From positions 1,228,001 through 1,292,000 of the forward strand of contig NZ_JBBOSU010000001.1 in the NCBI RefSeq assembly GCF_038005225.1: a DNA stretch of 64,000 bases, written 5' to 3'. The position numbers and the translations under genes were made by a program. Source of the DNA: Solibacillus sp. FSL K6-1523 (GTDB lineage Bacteria > Bacillota > Bacilli > Bacillales_A > Planococcaceae). This document shows, piece after piece, positions 34,303 to 44,222 of the stretch (positions within the stretch are counted from its first letter, which is position 1; each line of letters opens with the position of its first letter). Below the pieces are notes generated by a model, which made no database searches, was not told the origin of the DNA, and saw only the letters and a list, made by a program, of their open reading frames with translations.

Positions 34303-35631
34303 ATGACAATTAAACTAAAAGAAGAGCTAAAGGTATTAGATCAGAAGCATTTTCTACATCCAACTACATCCATTGAACAGCAACAAACACAAGGACCTTC
34401 TGCGATTTTCACAGAGGGTAAAGGAATTTATTTAAAAGACTTAGAAGGCAATACATATATTGATGGTATGTCTTCTTTATGGAATGTAAATGTCGGCCAT
34501 GGTCGTGAAGAAATTGCTGAAGTTGCGAAAGAGCAAATGGCGAAATTAGCATTCAGTTCATGTTTTGCAACATTTAGTAATGAACCAGCAATTCGTCTAG
34601 CAACGAAAATTGCTTCAATAGCTCCTGGCGATTTAAATACAGTATTTTTCACTTCGGGTGGTTCAGAATCAAACGATACAGCGATTAAATTGGCACGTCA
34701 TTATTGGTTACTAAAAGGGCAACCGCAGCGCCAAAAAATTATTTCACGTACGCAATCTTACCACGGTGTTGCAATGGGTGCTACAAGTGCGACAGGTTTA
34801 CAAGCGTTCCGTGATTTTACAAACTCGCATGCACCTGATTTCCATTATGTCTACAATCAATCCGCGCGCAATTTACGTGAAACGATTGAAGCGCTAGGCC
34901 CAGAAACAGTAGCAGCCTTTGTGTCGGAGCCAATTCAAGGTGCTGGTGGTGTGAACATTCCACAACAAGGCTATTTTGAAGAAGTGCGCGAAATTTGTGA
35001 TGAATATGGAATTTTATTCATTGCAGATGAAGTCATTACAGGCTTTGGTCGTACAGGTAAATTTTTCGGTATGGAGCATTATGGGGTTGTGCCGGATATG
35101 ATGACGTTTGCTAAAGGGGTATCGAGCGGTTATGCACAGCTTGGTGGGGTAGTTATCTCGGAAAAAATCCATCAAGACTACTGTCAATTATCAAAAGGTA
35201 CATTAATGCACGGTTATACGTACAGTGGTCATGCACTTGCTTGCCAGGTCGGGCTAAAAAATATTGAAATTATCGAGCGTGAAAACCTTGTAGAAAACGC
35301 TGCGAAGATGGGTGAGGCGTTATTGGAAGGTTTTAGAGCGCTTCAAGCGAAATATGACTTTATAGGTTGTGTTCGTACAATTGGTTTACTCGGCGCGATG
35401 GAATTAGTAAAAAGCCGTGAAACAGGCGAATTATTCGAAACACCTTTAAGCCCTATTTTCGTACAGGAAACGATGAAGCGCGGTTTAATTTTACGAACGG
35501 TTACGTATGATCAAGATACGGTTGTCTTCTCGCCACCTTTAATTTTATCGAAAGCCGAATTGGATGAAATGTTACGTATTTTAGATGAAACATTTGAATA
35601 CGTGCGTAAAACAATTGTAGAGAAAATATAA
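34303..35631 (+). CDS. Class III (omega-amino acid type) aminotransferase
   Basis: The upstream in-frame codons from 34240 are the sigma-54 promoter itself, so the start is ATG 34303 after AAAGAGG. The 442-residue PLP enzyme has LDQKHFLHPTT, DGMSSLWNVNVGHGREEI, FFTSGGSESNDTAIKLARHYW, SQSYHG-type loop, IADEVITGFGRTGKFFG and the PLP lysine in TFAKGVSSGYAQLGG. It resembles putrescine/GABA/beta-alanine:pyruvate aminotransferases. It would convert an omega-amino acid or diamine to a semialdehyde, which the next gene oxidises. The substrate is inferred from context. Confidence 0.9.
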   Translation: MTIKLKEELKVLDQKHFLHPTTSIEQQQTQGPSAIFTEGKGIYLKDLEGNTYIDGMSSLWNVNVGHGREEIAEVAKEQMAKLAFSSCFATFSNEPAIRLATKIASIAPGDLNTVFFTSGGSESNDTAIKLARHYWLLKGQPQRQKIISRTQSYHGVAMGATSATGLQAFRDFTNSHAPDFHYVYNQSARNLRETIEALGPETVAAFVSEPIQGAGGVNIPQQGYFEEVREICDEYGILFIADEVITGFGRTGKFFGMEHYGVVPDMMTFAKGVSSGYAQLGGVVISEKIHQDYCQLSKGTLMHGYTYSGHALACQVGLKNIEIIERENLVENAAKMGEALLEGFRALQAKYDFIGCVRTIGLLGAMELVKSRETGELFETPLSPIFVQETMKRGLILRTVTYDQDTVVFSPPLILSKAELDEMLRILDETFEYVRKTIVEKI

Positions 35632-35642
35632 GGAGGGGTTTT

Positions 35643-37034
35643 ATGGCAATTATTACGAGAGCAATTCGAGATCAATTTAATCCAGCGAAATTATCTGAAT
35701 GTGTTGGTCAGGTTGAAATGATTACAATTGATGAGACGAAGGCAATTGTTGCAGGTGCACATGATGCTTTTGAAAATTGGAAAAATACATCCTCTGTTAC
35801 GCGTGGAGAAATATTACGTGTGACGGCGGATTTACTGGAACAAAATATCGATACAGTAGCTGAAACAGCAACGCGTGAAATGGGGAAAACAAAAAATGAA
35901 ATGATCGGCGAAGTGAAACGCGGTGCCTCCATTTTACGTTATTTCGCACAAGAAGGAATGCGCGCAACGGGTGAAGTATTACCTTCTGCCAGTGAGATGA
36001 AAATATTGTACTCTACGCGCGTTCCACTTGGTGTTGTCGCAGCGATTACGCCATGGAATTTCCCAGTAGCGATTCCATTATGGAAAATAGCACCGGCATT
36101 AGTATATGGCAATACCGTTGTTTGGAAACCTTCCATTGAAGCCGCATTAACAGGCCAGCTGATTGCAGATTTATTTGAACAAGCAGGCTTACCGAAAAAC
36201 GTATTAAACATTGTGCAAGGGCGTGGCTCCAGTGTCGGGCAAGTTTTACTGGAAGCGCCTGAAGTGAAAGCAATTACGTTCACGGGTTCGAATGGTGTTG
36301 GGCAAAATATTTTAAATACAGCAGGCCATACGAATAAGAAAATTCAACTGGAACTAGGTGGGAAAAATGCCGCCATTATTTTGGCAGACGCAGATTTAAA
36401 CTTAGCTACTAAGTTGACGATTGAAGGCGCGATGAAGCAAACAGGTCAGCGTTGCACTGCCACTAGCCGCGTGTACATTGAGGAAGCTGTTTATGATAAA
36501 GCTTTAGACCAATTACTAGTCGAGGCGCAAAAGATTGAAGTAGGCGTTACAATGGGACCTGTTTCATCTCAAGGGCAATATGAAAATATTTTAGCCGCGA
36601 TTGAAAAAGCAAAATCAGAAGGAGCAAAACTTGTGTTTGGCGGAGGTCCTACAAAAGATCAATCAGATGGGTACTTCATTGATCCAACGGTTTTCACAAA
36701 TGTAACGCATGACATGGCGATTGCGCATGAAGAAGTTTTTGGACCAGTTTTGGCCGTTATAAAGGTGAAAGATTATGAGGAAGCGCTTCGATTATCGAAC
36801 GACTCCGAGTTTGGCTTAAGTGCTTCTATTTATACAAGCAACATTCAAAAAGCATTCGATTTTATCAATCGTAGTGAGGTCGGGCTCGTTCAAGTAAATG
36901 ATGAAACAGGTGGTGCAGAGCCTCAAGCACCATTTGGAGGAGTGAAAAATTCCAGTACTGGTGCCCGTGAGCAAGGTCAGGCTGCTAAAGAGTTTTTTAC
37001 AACAATGAAGACTGTGACGATTAATACAAAATAA
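35643..37034 (+). CDS. NAD(P)-dependent aldehyde (semialdehyde) dehydrogenase
   Basis: The 463-residue protein has the ALDH motifs TPWNFPVAIPLWKIAPAL, KPSIEAALTG, FTGSNGVGQ, the catalytic glutamate in LELGGKN, the catalytic cysteine in GQRCTATSR and EEVFGPVLAVIKV. It is slightly shorter than the usual 480-490 residues. Its resemblance is to semialdehyde dehydrogenases such as YcbD or GabD. It starts 11 nt after the aminotransferase, with AAGGAGGGG before the ATG, so the pair likely converts an amino acid to a dicarboxylate such as succinate or malonate semialdehyde products. Confidence 0.9.
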   Translation: MAIITRAIRDQFNPAKLSECVGQVEMITIDETKAIVAGAHDAFENWKNTSSVTRGEILRVTADLLEQNIDTVAETATREMGKTKNEMIGEVKRGASILRYFAQEGMRATGEVLPSASEMKILYSTRVPLGVVAAITPWNFPVAIPLWKIAPALVYGNTVVWKPSIEAALTGQLIADLFEQAGLPKNVLNIVQGRGSSVGQVLLEAPEVKAITFTGSNGVGQNILNTAGHTNKKIQLELGGKNAAIILADADLNLATKLTIEGAMKQTGQRCTATSRVYIEEAVYDKALDQLLVEAQKIEVGVTMGPVSSQGQYENILAAIEKAKSEGAKLVFGGGPTKDQSDGYFIDPTVFTNVTHDMAIAHEEVFGPVLAVIKVKDYEEALRLSNDSEFGLSASIYTSNIQKAFDFINRSEVGLVQVNDETGGAEPQAPFGGVKNSSTGAREQGQAAKEFFTTMKTVTINTK

Positions 37035-37083
37035 ATTGCGCATATGAAAATATATGTGTTTGAAATAAAGAAGTAATTAAAGA

Positions 37084-37130
37084 ATGGATCAAAATAACAC
37101 GTTTCTAACGCTATTTTGATCCATATTTTT
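37084..37130 (+). terminator. Terminator of the aminotransferase-ALDH operon
   Basis: ATGGATCAAAATA pairs perfectly with TATTTTGATCCAT over a loop of about 15 bases, followed by ATTTTT. Confidence 0.88.
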
Positions 37131-37181
37131 ATTATTACTGAACAAATCCTTTATAACTAAAAAATGAAAGAAGGTATCTCT

Positions 37182-39206
37182 ATGGCACATACTCGTTTAG
37201 CAATTGATGTTGGTGGAACTTTTACAGATGTATTTGTTTTTAACGAAAATACTGGAGAAGTGTTTGTAACGAAAACATCGTCTACACCATCCAACCCTGA
37301 ACAAGGGATTCTAAATGGGATTGAGAAGGCGCAGCTAGACGGCAAGGATATTAAAATTTTCTCCCATGGTACAACGGTTGGTACAAATGCTTTAATTCAA
37401 CGGAAATTGCCAAAAACTGCACTTATCACAACAAAAGGCTTCCGAGATGTACCTGAAATCCGTCGTGGTACGAAGGAAGATATTTGGGATACGTATAAAG
37501 ATACAGCAAAACCATATATTCAGCGTCGTGATCGATTTGAAGTCACTGAACGTGTAGATTATGAGGGAAAAGTTATAGAAGCAATCCAAGAAGAAGAAGT
37601 TCGTCTGTTAGCAAAAAAGCTAAAGCGTCGTAATACAGAATCTATTGCTGTTTGTTTTCTGAATTCGTATGTAAATGGAGAAAATGAAGCGAAAGTAAAA
37701 GCAATTTTAAAAGAGGAACTACCTGATGTATACGTATGTATATCAAGTGAGGTACTTCCGGAAATTTTCGAACATGAGCGTATGAGTACAACGATTATTA
37801 ACGCGGTACTTGGACCAATTATGAGTAATTATATTGCAAAATTAAGTAAAGAAATGAATAAAAAAGGCTATGAAGAAGAAATTTTAGTTTTACACTCTGG
37901 TGGGGGTGTTATGACTTCGAGTACAGTACCTCGTTATGCTGCACGATTAGCAAGTTCAGGTATTGCGGCTGGCGCGATTGCTAGTAAACATATTGCAAAA
38001 TTATGTGGATTCGAAAATGCAATTGGTCTTGATATGGGTGGGACGAGTACTGATATTTCCCTCATGTATGAAGGCGATATTCGCATCACCAAAGATTGGG
38101 CTATTGAATATGGTTACCCAATTGGATTCCCAAGTATTGAAATCTTAACAATTGGTGCGGGTGGTGGAAGCTTAGCTTGGAAAGATGCAGGTGGTTCCTT
38201 ACGTAATGGTCCGCAAAGTGCAGGTGCAGTGCCTGGTCCTGCCTGCTATGGTCAAGGTGGAACAGCACCAACTAACTCAGATGCCAATTTAGTTTTAGGA
38301 CGTTTAGGGGTCGATTTATTAGACGGTATGATGCAGTTGGATAAAGATGCAGCGACACAGGCCGTTAAAAAAATTGCGGATGAATTTAATCAGCAGATTG
38401 AGGATGCGGCTAATGCGATTATCCAAGTTGCCAATGCCAATATGTGTGATGCTGTTCGATTAATTTCTGTACGTCGAGGCTATGACCCACGAGATTTCGC
38501 ACTAGTAGCATTTGGAGGAGCGGGACCTCTACACGGTGCATATTTAGCAAAAGAATTGAATATCCCAAAAGTGATTATTCCACCACATCCGGGGGTAGCA
38601 GCAGCGATGGGTTGTTTACTTGTAGATGTGCGACATGATATTTCTAAAACATTCGTAAAAAACTTTGCGGATGTATCGATTGAAGAACTAACTAGTCAAT
38701 TTAATGAATTACAAATCGAGGCACAAGAGCTATTAGTTGAAGAAGGAATTTCAGCTGAATCATCGACATTAATGAACTATATGGAGCTTCGTTATAAGGG
38801 ACAATGGCGTTCATTAGCAGTTGTCGTTCCGAATCAAATTACATCATTAGAAGATGTACTCGTTGCATTCCATAAAGAGCATGAGAGAGAATTTGCTTTT
38901 TCTGATAAAGAACAAGTCGTTGAAATTTATGGATTACGTGTGACGGCAATCGGAACAGTACCAAAACCAGATTTCCCGCAATTTGCACCAGAAGGCTCGT
39001 TAGAAGAGGCTTATAAAGAATCGCGTCCTGTTTACTTTGAAGGTGAGTATATAGACACGAAAGTATACAACCGTGATTTGATTCCGGTCAAAACTCAACT
39101 AATTGGTCCTGCAATTATAGACCAATTAGATACGACGACAGTTATTCCACCAGGATTTACAGCGGAAGTAGATGTTTATAAAAATATTATTATTTCGGTA
39201 AACTAA
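37182..39206 (+). CDS. hyuA: Hydantoinase/oxoprolinase subunit A
   Basis: ATG 37182 follows AAAGAAGG with normal spacing; ATG 37164 is inside that region. The 674-residue protein begins AIDVGGTFTDVFVFNENTGE and continues with FSHGTTVGTNALIQRK, TTKGFRDVPEIRRG, GLDMGGTSTDISL and AFGGAGPLHGAYLAKEL, the actin-like ATPase signatures of the HyuA/OPLAH/acetone carboxylase beta family. With HyuB it forms an ATP-dependent amidohydrolase opening a cyclic imide such as N-methylhydantoin or 5-oxoproline. The real substrate is not evident. hyuB follows after 24 nt. Confidence 0.9.
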   Translation: MAHTRLAIDVGGTFTDVFVFNENTGEVFVTKTSSTPSNPEQGILNGIEKAQLDGKDIKIFSHGTTVGTNALIQRKLPKTALITTKGFRDVPEIRRGTKEDIWDTYKDTAKPYIQRRDRFEVTERVDYEGKVIEAIQEEEVRLLAKKLKRRNTESIAVCFLNSYVNGENEAKVKAILKEELPDVYVCISSEVLPEIFEHERMSTTIINAVLGPIMSNYIAKLSKEMNKKGYEEEILVLHSGGGVMTSSTVPRYAARLASSGIAAGAIASKHIAKLCGFENAIGLDMGGTSTDISLMYEGDIRITKDWAIEYGYPIGFPSIEILTIGAGGGSLAWKDAGGSLRNGPQSAGAVPGPACYGQGGTAPTNSDANLVLGRLGVDLLDGMMQLDKDAATQAVKKIADEFNQQIEDAANAIIQVANANMCDAVRLISVRRGYDPRDFALVAFGGAGPLHGAYLAKELNIPKVIIPPHPGVAAAMGCLLVDVRHDISKTFVKNFADVSIEELTSQFNELQIEAQELLVEEGISAESSTLMNYMELRYKGQWRSLAVVVPNQITSLEDVLVAFHKEHEREFAFSDKEQVVEIYGLRVTAIGTVPKPDFPQFAPEGSLEEAYKESRPVYFEGEYIDTKVYNRDLIPVKTQLIGPAIIDQLDTTTVIPPGFTAEVDVYKNIIISVN

Positions 39207-39230
39207 TATACGGTAAGGGGGAAGATATCC

Positions 39231-41210
39231 ATGCTAACAAAAGAATTAAAAGAGCACAATGGGATAAAAAATCTAGATCCCGTAACATTTGAAGTATTAA
39301 AAAATGGCTTTGTAAATTTAGTGGATCAAATGGCTGAGCAAATGTTACGTACATGTTATTCGTTTGTTATTTATAACCGTGATTTTAGCTGTGCTTTATG
39401 TGATGCACAGGGAAATACTGTCATGCAAGGTACACAAGATATTTCAGTACATGTAGGGACCCTGCATTTAACTGCGAAAGCTGTATTAGAAGATTTCGCA
39501 GGTGATATCCACCCAGGCGATGTATTTTTAATAAATGATCCATATCGTGGAGGGACTCATTTTAGTGATGTCCGGGTCGTATTACCTGTATTCCATAATG
39601 ATAAGCTAATTGCCCTTATGCAAACGAATGGACATTGGGCGGATGTTGGCGGTTCAAATCCAGGATCATTTGATATTACAGCGAAAGAACATTACGGTGA
39701 AGGTTTACGTATTCCGCCGGTGCGTATTTATAGTAAAGGGCAATATTTAACAGATGTCGTTAAAATTATTACGATGAATATGCGTATTCCAGAGGAACGT
39801 ATTGGCGATTTACGTTCACAAGTAGAGGCAGCTAAAGTTGGTGAAAAACAACTGAGAGAAATGATTGAAAAGTACGGTGTAGATACGGTGTTATTAGCAT
39901 TCGCCGAAGTGCAAGATTACGTAGAACGCTTAACGAGAGCAGAAATTGCAAAATTGCCAAATGGAGAATGGGAAACGGTTGATTATATTGATATGGATCC
40001 TCTGCTAGGAGATGGATTAATCCCAATTCGTGTGAAAATGACGATTTCAGATGATGAGATTTTATATGATTTAAGTGGCTCCCATCCATACATTAGCTGT
40101 TTCTTAAATGCTGGATTTGGTTCGGCATTATCAGGAACATATGCAGGCACAAAAACCTTTTTCCCAGATATTCCATTGAACTCAGGCTTTTATCGCGTAG
40201 TAAAAACATACCTTCCTGAAAACTCGGTAGTGAATGCGCCAAGTCCAGTTGCTGTATCAGGCTATTGTTCTGGTTCATTTGAGAAAATTATGAATGCCTG
40301 TTTTGAACTATGGTCGAACATTATGCCTGAACGTGCCATCGCCTGCTCATTTAACTTAGAGTATTTACTAATTGGTGGGTATGATAAGCGACAAGATAGT
40401 AATGAATACTTCATGTGGTACGACTGGATGGCTGGTGGTCATGGAGGCCGTGTTGATCGGGACGGGGCGAATACGACATCACCAGTATTCGGAGTAGGAT
40501 TAAGTGTTCAACCATGTGAAGGTCAAGAGCGCTTGTCTCCTGTCATTACGACGAAGCATGAAATTATTACAGATTCTGCAGGTCCGGGAAAATATCGTGG
40601 TGGTTGTGGTGTTGAAAAAGGTGGTATTTTAACAGATATCAACAATACAGTTATGTCATATTGTTGTGATCGCTCTCGTTCTATTACTTGGGGCATTATG
40701 GGCGGACTTCCTTCAATCGCTCAAGGGGCTATATTAAATCCAGAGCAAGAGGATGCGGAGTTTTTAGGAACGATTTTCTCCAATGTTGAAGTGAAAAAAG
40801 GAGATTCCTTTACACGCCCATCTGCTGGCGGCGGTGGTTTAGGTGATCCTTTAGAGAGAGATGTAAATGCCGTTTTAGAAGATGTCATTGATGAGTATGT
40901 TTCTATTGAACGTGCGAAAATTGACTACGGGGTAGTGATTTGTGAAATTGATCGTGATTTAGATGTATTTGAAATTGATCATGAGGCAACTGCTTTGGAA
41001 CGCGATACTATTCGTAAAAATCGTCGTCTTTGGTTAGAGGAAGATCCGATTGTGGTGGAGCAAATGTACAATAAGGGCGACATTAATCAAATGGATGTCG
41101 TACGAAAATATGGAGTAGTCATGGATTACAAATCGAATAAAGCATTACCAATTTCGACTGAGCAATATCGTGAAGCAATGAAGAAGCGCTCGTTAGCTTT
41201 CTGGGCATAG
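39231..41210 (+). CDS. hyuB: Hydantoinase/oxoprolinase subunit B
   Basis: The 659-residue protein shows the HyuB signatures DPVTFEVLKNGFVNLVDQMAEQ, VIYNRDFSCALCDAQG, GDVFLINDPYRGGTHFSDVRV, HWADVGGSNPGS and, late, SAGPGKYRGGCGVEKGG and PSAGGGGLGDPLERD. The C-terminal 90 residues are an extra tail beyond the typical core (VCEIDRDLDVFEIDHEA onward). It is the metal-binding catalytic partner of HyuA. AGGGGGAAG precedes the ATG. There is no permease in the operon. Confidence 0.9.
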   Translation: MLTKELKEHNGIKNLDPVTFEVLKNGFVNLVDQMAEQMLRTCYSFVIYNRDFSCALCDAQGNTVMQGTQDISVHVGTLHLTAKAVLEDFAGDIHPGDVFLINDPYRGGTHFSDVRVVLPVFHNDKLIALMQTNGHWADVGGSNPGSFDITAKEHYGEGLRIPPVRIYSKGQYLTDVVKIITMNMRIPEERIGDLRSQVEAAKVGEKQLREMIEKYGVDTVLLAFAEVQDYVERLTRAEIAKLPNGEWETVDYIDMDPLLGDGLIPIRVKMTISDDEILYDLSGSHPYISCFLNAGFGSALSGTYAGTKTFFPDIPLNSGFYRVVKTYLPENSVVNAPSPVAVSGYCSGSFEKIMNACFELWSNIMPERAIACSFNLEYLLIGGYDKRQDSNEYFMWYDWMAGGHGGRVDRDGANTTSPVFGVGLSVQPCEGQERLSPVITTKHEIITDSAGPGKYRGGCGVEKGGILTDINNTVMSYCCDRSRSITWGIMGGLPSIAQGAILNPEQEDAEFLGTIFSNVEVKKGDSFTRPSAGGGGLGDPLERDVNAVLEDVIDEYVSIERAKIDYGVVICEIDRDLDVFEIDHEATALERDTIRKNRRLWLEEDPIVVEQMYNKGDINQMDVVRKYGVVMDYKSNKALPISTEQYREAMKKRSLAFWA

Positions 41211-41337
41211 AAATTACCTAGTCGCGATTTAATTATTTTGTTAGAAAAAAAATATGCGCATCTTTATCAGATGCACGGCGAATGACCGACTATCTGGAAA
41301 AAATTTATGCCAAGACCTAATCGCTAGACATAAAATA

Positions 41338-41380
41338 ATGCTTCTAATCCGAAAAGGAAGATTGGATTAGAGGCATTTTT
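41338..41380. terminator. Terminator between hyuB and the convergent gene
   Basis: TGCTTCTAATCC pairs with GGATTAGAGGCA (one mismatch), followed by TTTTT on +. A shorter hairpin GCATCT/AGATGC lies upstream near 41258-41273. Confidence 0.8.
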
Positions 41381-41420
41381 AGTGTTTTAAGCAACTATTG
41401 CAAGTTAAAATAAACCTTTT

Positions 41421-42110
41421 TCAACACATGTATGGACATTTAAATACATAAAAAAATTGCTGGACAATCGCTGAGGCAATCATATCCGACATCGCCAATG
41501 CCTCCGCTTCAATTGCATCAAAAATGGCAACATCTGCCTTGTAGTTTTTTTGAATCATTGTCACGGCTTCAGTTTTTGTTAATTCCAAATGCTTATACAA
41601 CATTTTTTGTAAAGCTTCTTTAGATAAGTATGGATTGATGCTACTTAAAAAGAAGGCAATTTCATCTGCATTTTTATACCATGCTTTTTCTTTGGCCTCT
41701 GCTGTAGCTGTATCACCTTTTGCAGCTGCTGTTACGAGCTCGGCAGCAAGTACTAAATGTTCTTGAATAAGTTTGGCATAATGATCTGCTATTTGGTCGC
41801 CATAAAAAGGACGAAGACAATTGCCTAAATCGGTAGCATTTTGTAAAAGACGTTGCTCTACAAATGGAAAATCGGGTAACTGGAAAACGATGCTAATAAT
41901 CGTCATTCGAGTCCAGTTGACATGCTCCAGCCACAGTAACCGATTCATCGCCATAAAATCTGCCTCTGCCTGACTTATACAACGTTGCTGATTGTAGCTC
42001 GGTTGTTGGGTCGTAAAATGCCGAACTGGTGCAGTATATTGCGCGTGTGGTTGGTTGTAAAAAACGGTAAGTGGGTTCATAACAAAATCATTTGTGTAAT
42101 AAGGATACAC
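41421..42110 (-). CDS. Conserved hypothetical helical protein of Bacillales
   Basis: The 229-residue protein has a Tyr/Pro/Asn/Gln-rich N-terminal tail (about 60 residues) followed by two helical blocks: LLWLEHVNWTRMTIISIVFQLPDF to LRPFYGDQIADHYAKLIQEHL, and AWYKNADEIAFFLSSINPYLSKEALQKMLYKHLELTK. I remember similar Bacillus proteins sometimes carrying the dubious label acetylglutamate kinase, but no kinase motif is visible. The tail resembles spore-coat-type low-complexity sequence. No signal peptide or membrane segment. It stands alone on - . Function unknown. Confidence 0.7.
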   Translation of the reverse strand: MYPYYTNDFVMNPLTVFYNQPHAQYTAPVRHFTTQQPSYNQQRCISQAEADFMAMNRLLWLEHVNWTRMTIISIVFQLPDFPFVEQRLLQNATDLGNCLRPFYGDQIADHYAKLIQEHLVLAAELVTAAAKGDTATAEAKEKAWYKNADEIAFFLSSINPYLSKEALQKMLYKHLELTKTEAVTMIQKNYKADVAIFDAIEAEALAMSDMIASAIVQQFFYVFKCPYMC

Positions 42111-42350
42111 TTTTCCATCATTCCTTTACAGCCTCATTGAATAGTTGATTGCAAAAAAATAGGCTTTTTTACTAGCGTATTCAATGACATTATTAAATGT
42201 GAAAGTTATAAAAAAAGGGGATAACTTTAGTTTATCGCAAAATTTTTATTATGTATCTTTTTATGCAGGAATTCATGTTAAACAAGGGTGGAAATGAAGT
42301 ATTGTAAATTGGAAATACCAATTTCCATAAGTCTATTTCTCCCAAACATA

Positions 42351-42387
42351 AAGGTCTTGTACCACAAAATTTGCAGTACAAGACCTT
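42351..42387 (-). terminator. Terminator of the B12 importer operon
   Basis: AAGGTCTTGTAC pairs perfectly with GTACAAGACCTT over a 13-base loop, just after the last gene of the - operon. Confidence 0.82.
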
Positions 42388-42394
42388 CATAGTT

Positions 42395-43156
42395 TTAAAC
42401 GGCCTCTATCACCGTAATAGATAATCCAAAATCGGTTGGATGAACTTTTGCATGCACATCATAAACATCACGTAAACTTTGTTCAGTAATGACTTCAGAT
42501 GGACAGCCTACATTATAAATTTCACCTTGATTCATTAATACAACATAATCTGAATACCTAGATGCCAGTTCCAGATCATGCAGTACGACAATGACTAAAC
42601 GATCTTCATTTGCTAATTGTTTGATAGAATTTAATACTTGTATTTGATGTTTAATATCTAAGGCAGATATAGGTTCATCAAGCATTAAAATAATTGGCTG
42701 TTGTACTAATGCACGTGCAATCGATGCCCTTTGGCGTTCTCCACCGCTCAATTCATCGACATAATTTTGTTGTAAACTTTCTAACTTTAAATACTGTAAC
42801 ATCTCATTTACCACTTGTTGATCTAAATCTGTGACATTCCATTTAATATACGGCTTTCGCCCAAGCATGACGTATTCTTGAACCGTCATCGGAAAACTCT
42901 GTAAAAAATGTTGTGGGACGTATGCAATTTTTTTTGCACGTTCCTCACCCTTTAAGTGATTTAAAAGAACACCGTCAATTGAAATTGTGCCTGATGTAGG
43001 CTTAGTTACAGCTGCTAAACATTTGAGAAAAGTTGATTTTCCGGCACCATTCGGTCCAATAATTGACACAAATTTTCCATGTGATAATGTTAAGTTCAAG
43101 GCATGTAAAATTTGCTTTTTCCCTGCAGAGAATGATAGATCTTGTACGTGTAACAC
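42395..43156 (-). CDS. btuD: ABC transporter ATPase, BtuD/FecE type
   Basis: The start is GTG 43156, seven nt after GGGGG and just past the stop of the permease gene; longer in-frame versions run inside that gene. The 253-residue ATPase has Walker A GPNGAGKST, Q-loop in YVPQHFLQS, signature LSGGERQRA, Walker B ILMLDEPISALD and the switch histidine in VLHDLELAS. It is the FecE/BtuD type that powers metal-chelate and cobalamin import. It forms a three-gene operon with a FecCD permease and a binding lipoprotein behind a B12 riboswitch. Confidence 0.9.
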   Translation of the reverse strand: MLHVQDLSFSAGKKQILHALNLTLSHGKFVSIIGPNGAGKSTFLKCLAAVTKPTSGTISIDGVLLNHLKGEERAKKIAYVPQHFLQSFPMTVQEYVMLGRKPYIKWNVTDLDQQVVNEMLQYLKLESLQQNYVDELSGGERQRASIARALVQQPIILMLDEPISALDIKHQIQVLNSIKQLANEDRLVIVVLHDLELASRYSDYVVLMNQGEIYNVGCPSEVITEQSLRDVYDVHAKVHPTDFGLSITVIEAV

Positions 43157-43161
43157 CGATT

Positions 43162-44199
43162 TTACCCCCAATAATCCTTTTTCTTTTGTAATAAAATATA
43201 AATGAAAAATGGCGCACCAATACAAGATGTTATAATACCGACTGGGATTTCAATCGGAGCTAGTATAGTTCTTGCCACAGTATCACTTACTAGTAAGATC
43301 AAAGCACCTAGTAGACTAGAAATAGGAATTAAAAAACGATAGTCTACACCAACAAGCATGCGACCTATATGCGGCGCAACTAAACCAATAAATCCAATAA
43401 TACCGACAAAAGCAATAGAGCTGGAAGCGAGTAATGTAACGAGTAATAAACTGCAGATTTTTAGTACCTTTACATTAACACCTAACGTCTTTGCTACTTC
43501 ATCACCTGCATTAAGAGAATTAAAACTCCAACTTAAACGAAGTAAAATCAATAAGCCGATTGTTAGTAAGGGGACAAGTATATAAACGACTTCCCAGCTT
43601 GCTCCCCAAAAACCGCCCATAAGCCAGATAACTAAATTTTTTAATGCTTCGTTATCTGAAAAGTATTTCATTGCTGAAACGCCTGCAGAGAATAAATTGC
43701 CAATCGCCACACCTGCTAATAATAAAACGGTCGTTGAGCCATTTTTTATTGTGGCAATTCCATAAACGATAAAAACAGAAATACATCCAAAGAAAAAGGC
43801 ATTAAATGCAATGAGCCATTTACCAGAGGCAACTAAATCCATTCCAAAAATACTCGTTCCTAAAACAATGGCTAACGCAGCCCCAAAAGAGGCACCACTT
43901 GAAACCCCTAATGTAAATGGACTCGCTAACGGATTCTTCAATAACACTTGCATAACAACCCCTGCAACTGCTAAAGACATGCCTGTTATAATTGCTAGTA
44001 GAATTCGAGGCATTCGAATTTCTTTGATTATGTATCGATTGATTTCATCCGTCATGGGTTCAAGACCTATTAACTGCTTAATCGGGATATTTGCACTGCC
44101 TGATAACGAGGCATAGCATACGGCAAGCGCCAATAAAATAATTAATAAAAATAGCACAAACCAAGATTTTGGAGAAGACAAGTTACCTTGTTTAGACAT
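43162..44199 (-). CDS. btuC: FecCD/BtuC-family ABC permease
   Basis: The 345-residue protein has about nine or ten membrane segments. FecCD-family landmarks are RMPRILLAIITGMSLAVAGVVMQ near residues 58-80, NPLASPFTLGVSSGASFGAALA, IWLMGGFWGASWE, GIIGFIGLVAPHIGRMLVG and PVGIITSCIGAPFFIYIL. It forms the channel of an importer for cobalamin-like or siderophore-like ligands; the upstream cobalamin riboswitch argues for a corrinoid. Confidence 0.9.
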   Translation of the reverse strand: MSKQGNLSSPKSWFVLFLLIILLALAVCYASLSGSANIPIKQLIGLEPMTDEINRYIIKEIRMPRILLAIITGMSLAVAGVVMQVLLKNPLASPFTLGVSSGASFGAALAIVLGTSIFGMDLVASGKWLIAFNAFFFGCISVFIVYGIATIKNGSTTVLLLAGVAIGNLFSAGVSAMKYFSDNEALKNLVIWLMGGFWGASWEVVYILVPLLTIGLLILLRLSWSFNSLNAGDEVAKTLGVNVKVLKICSLLLVTLLASSSIAFVGIIGFIGLVAPHIGRMLVGVDYRFLIPISSLLGALILLVSDTVARTILAPIEIPVGIITSCIGAPFFIYILLQKKKDYWG

Positions 44200-44222
44200 T
44201 CACTTCACCTAGTCTTAACCAA

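Noticed and set aside
42250-42390. Short frame beginning ATGAAGTATTG before the importer operon terminator
   Set aside because: It runs through the terminator stem and shows no protein-like conservation signals.
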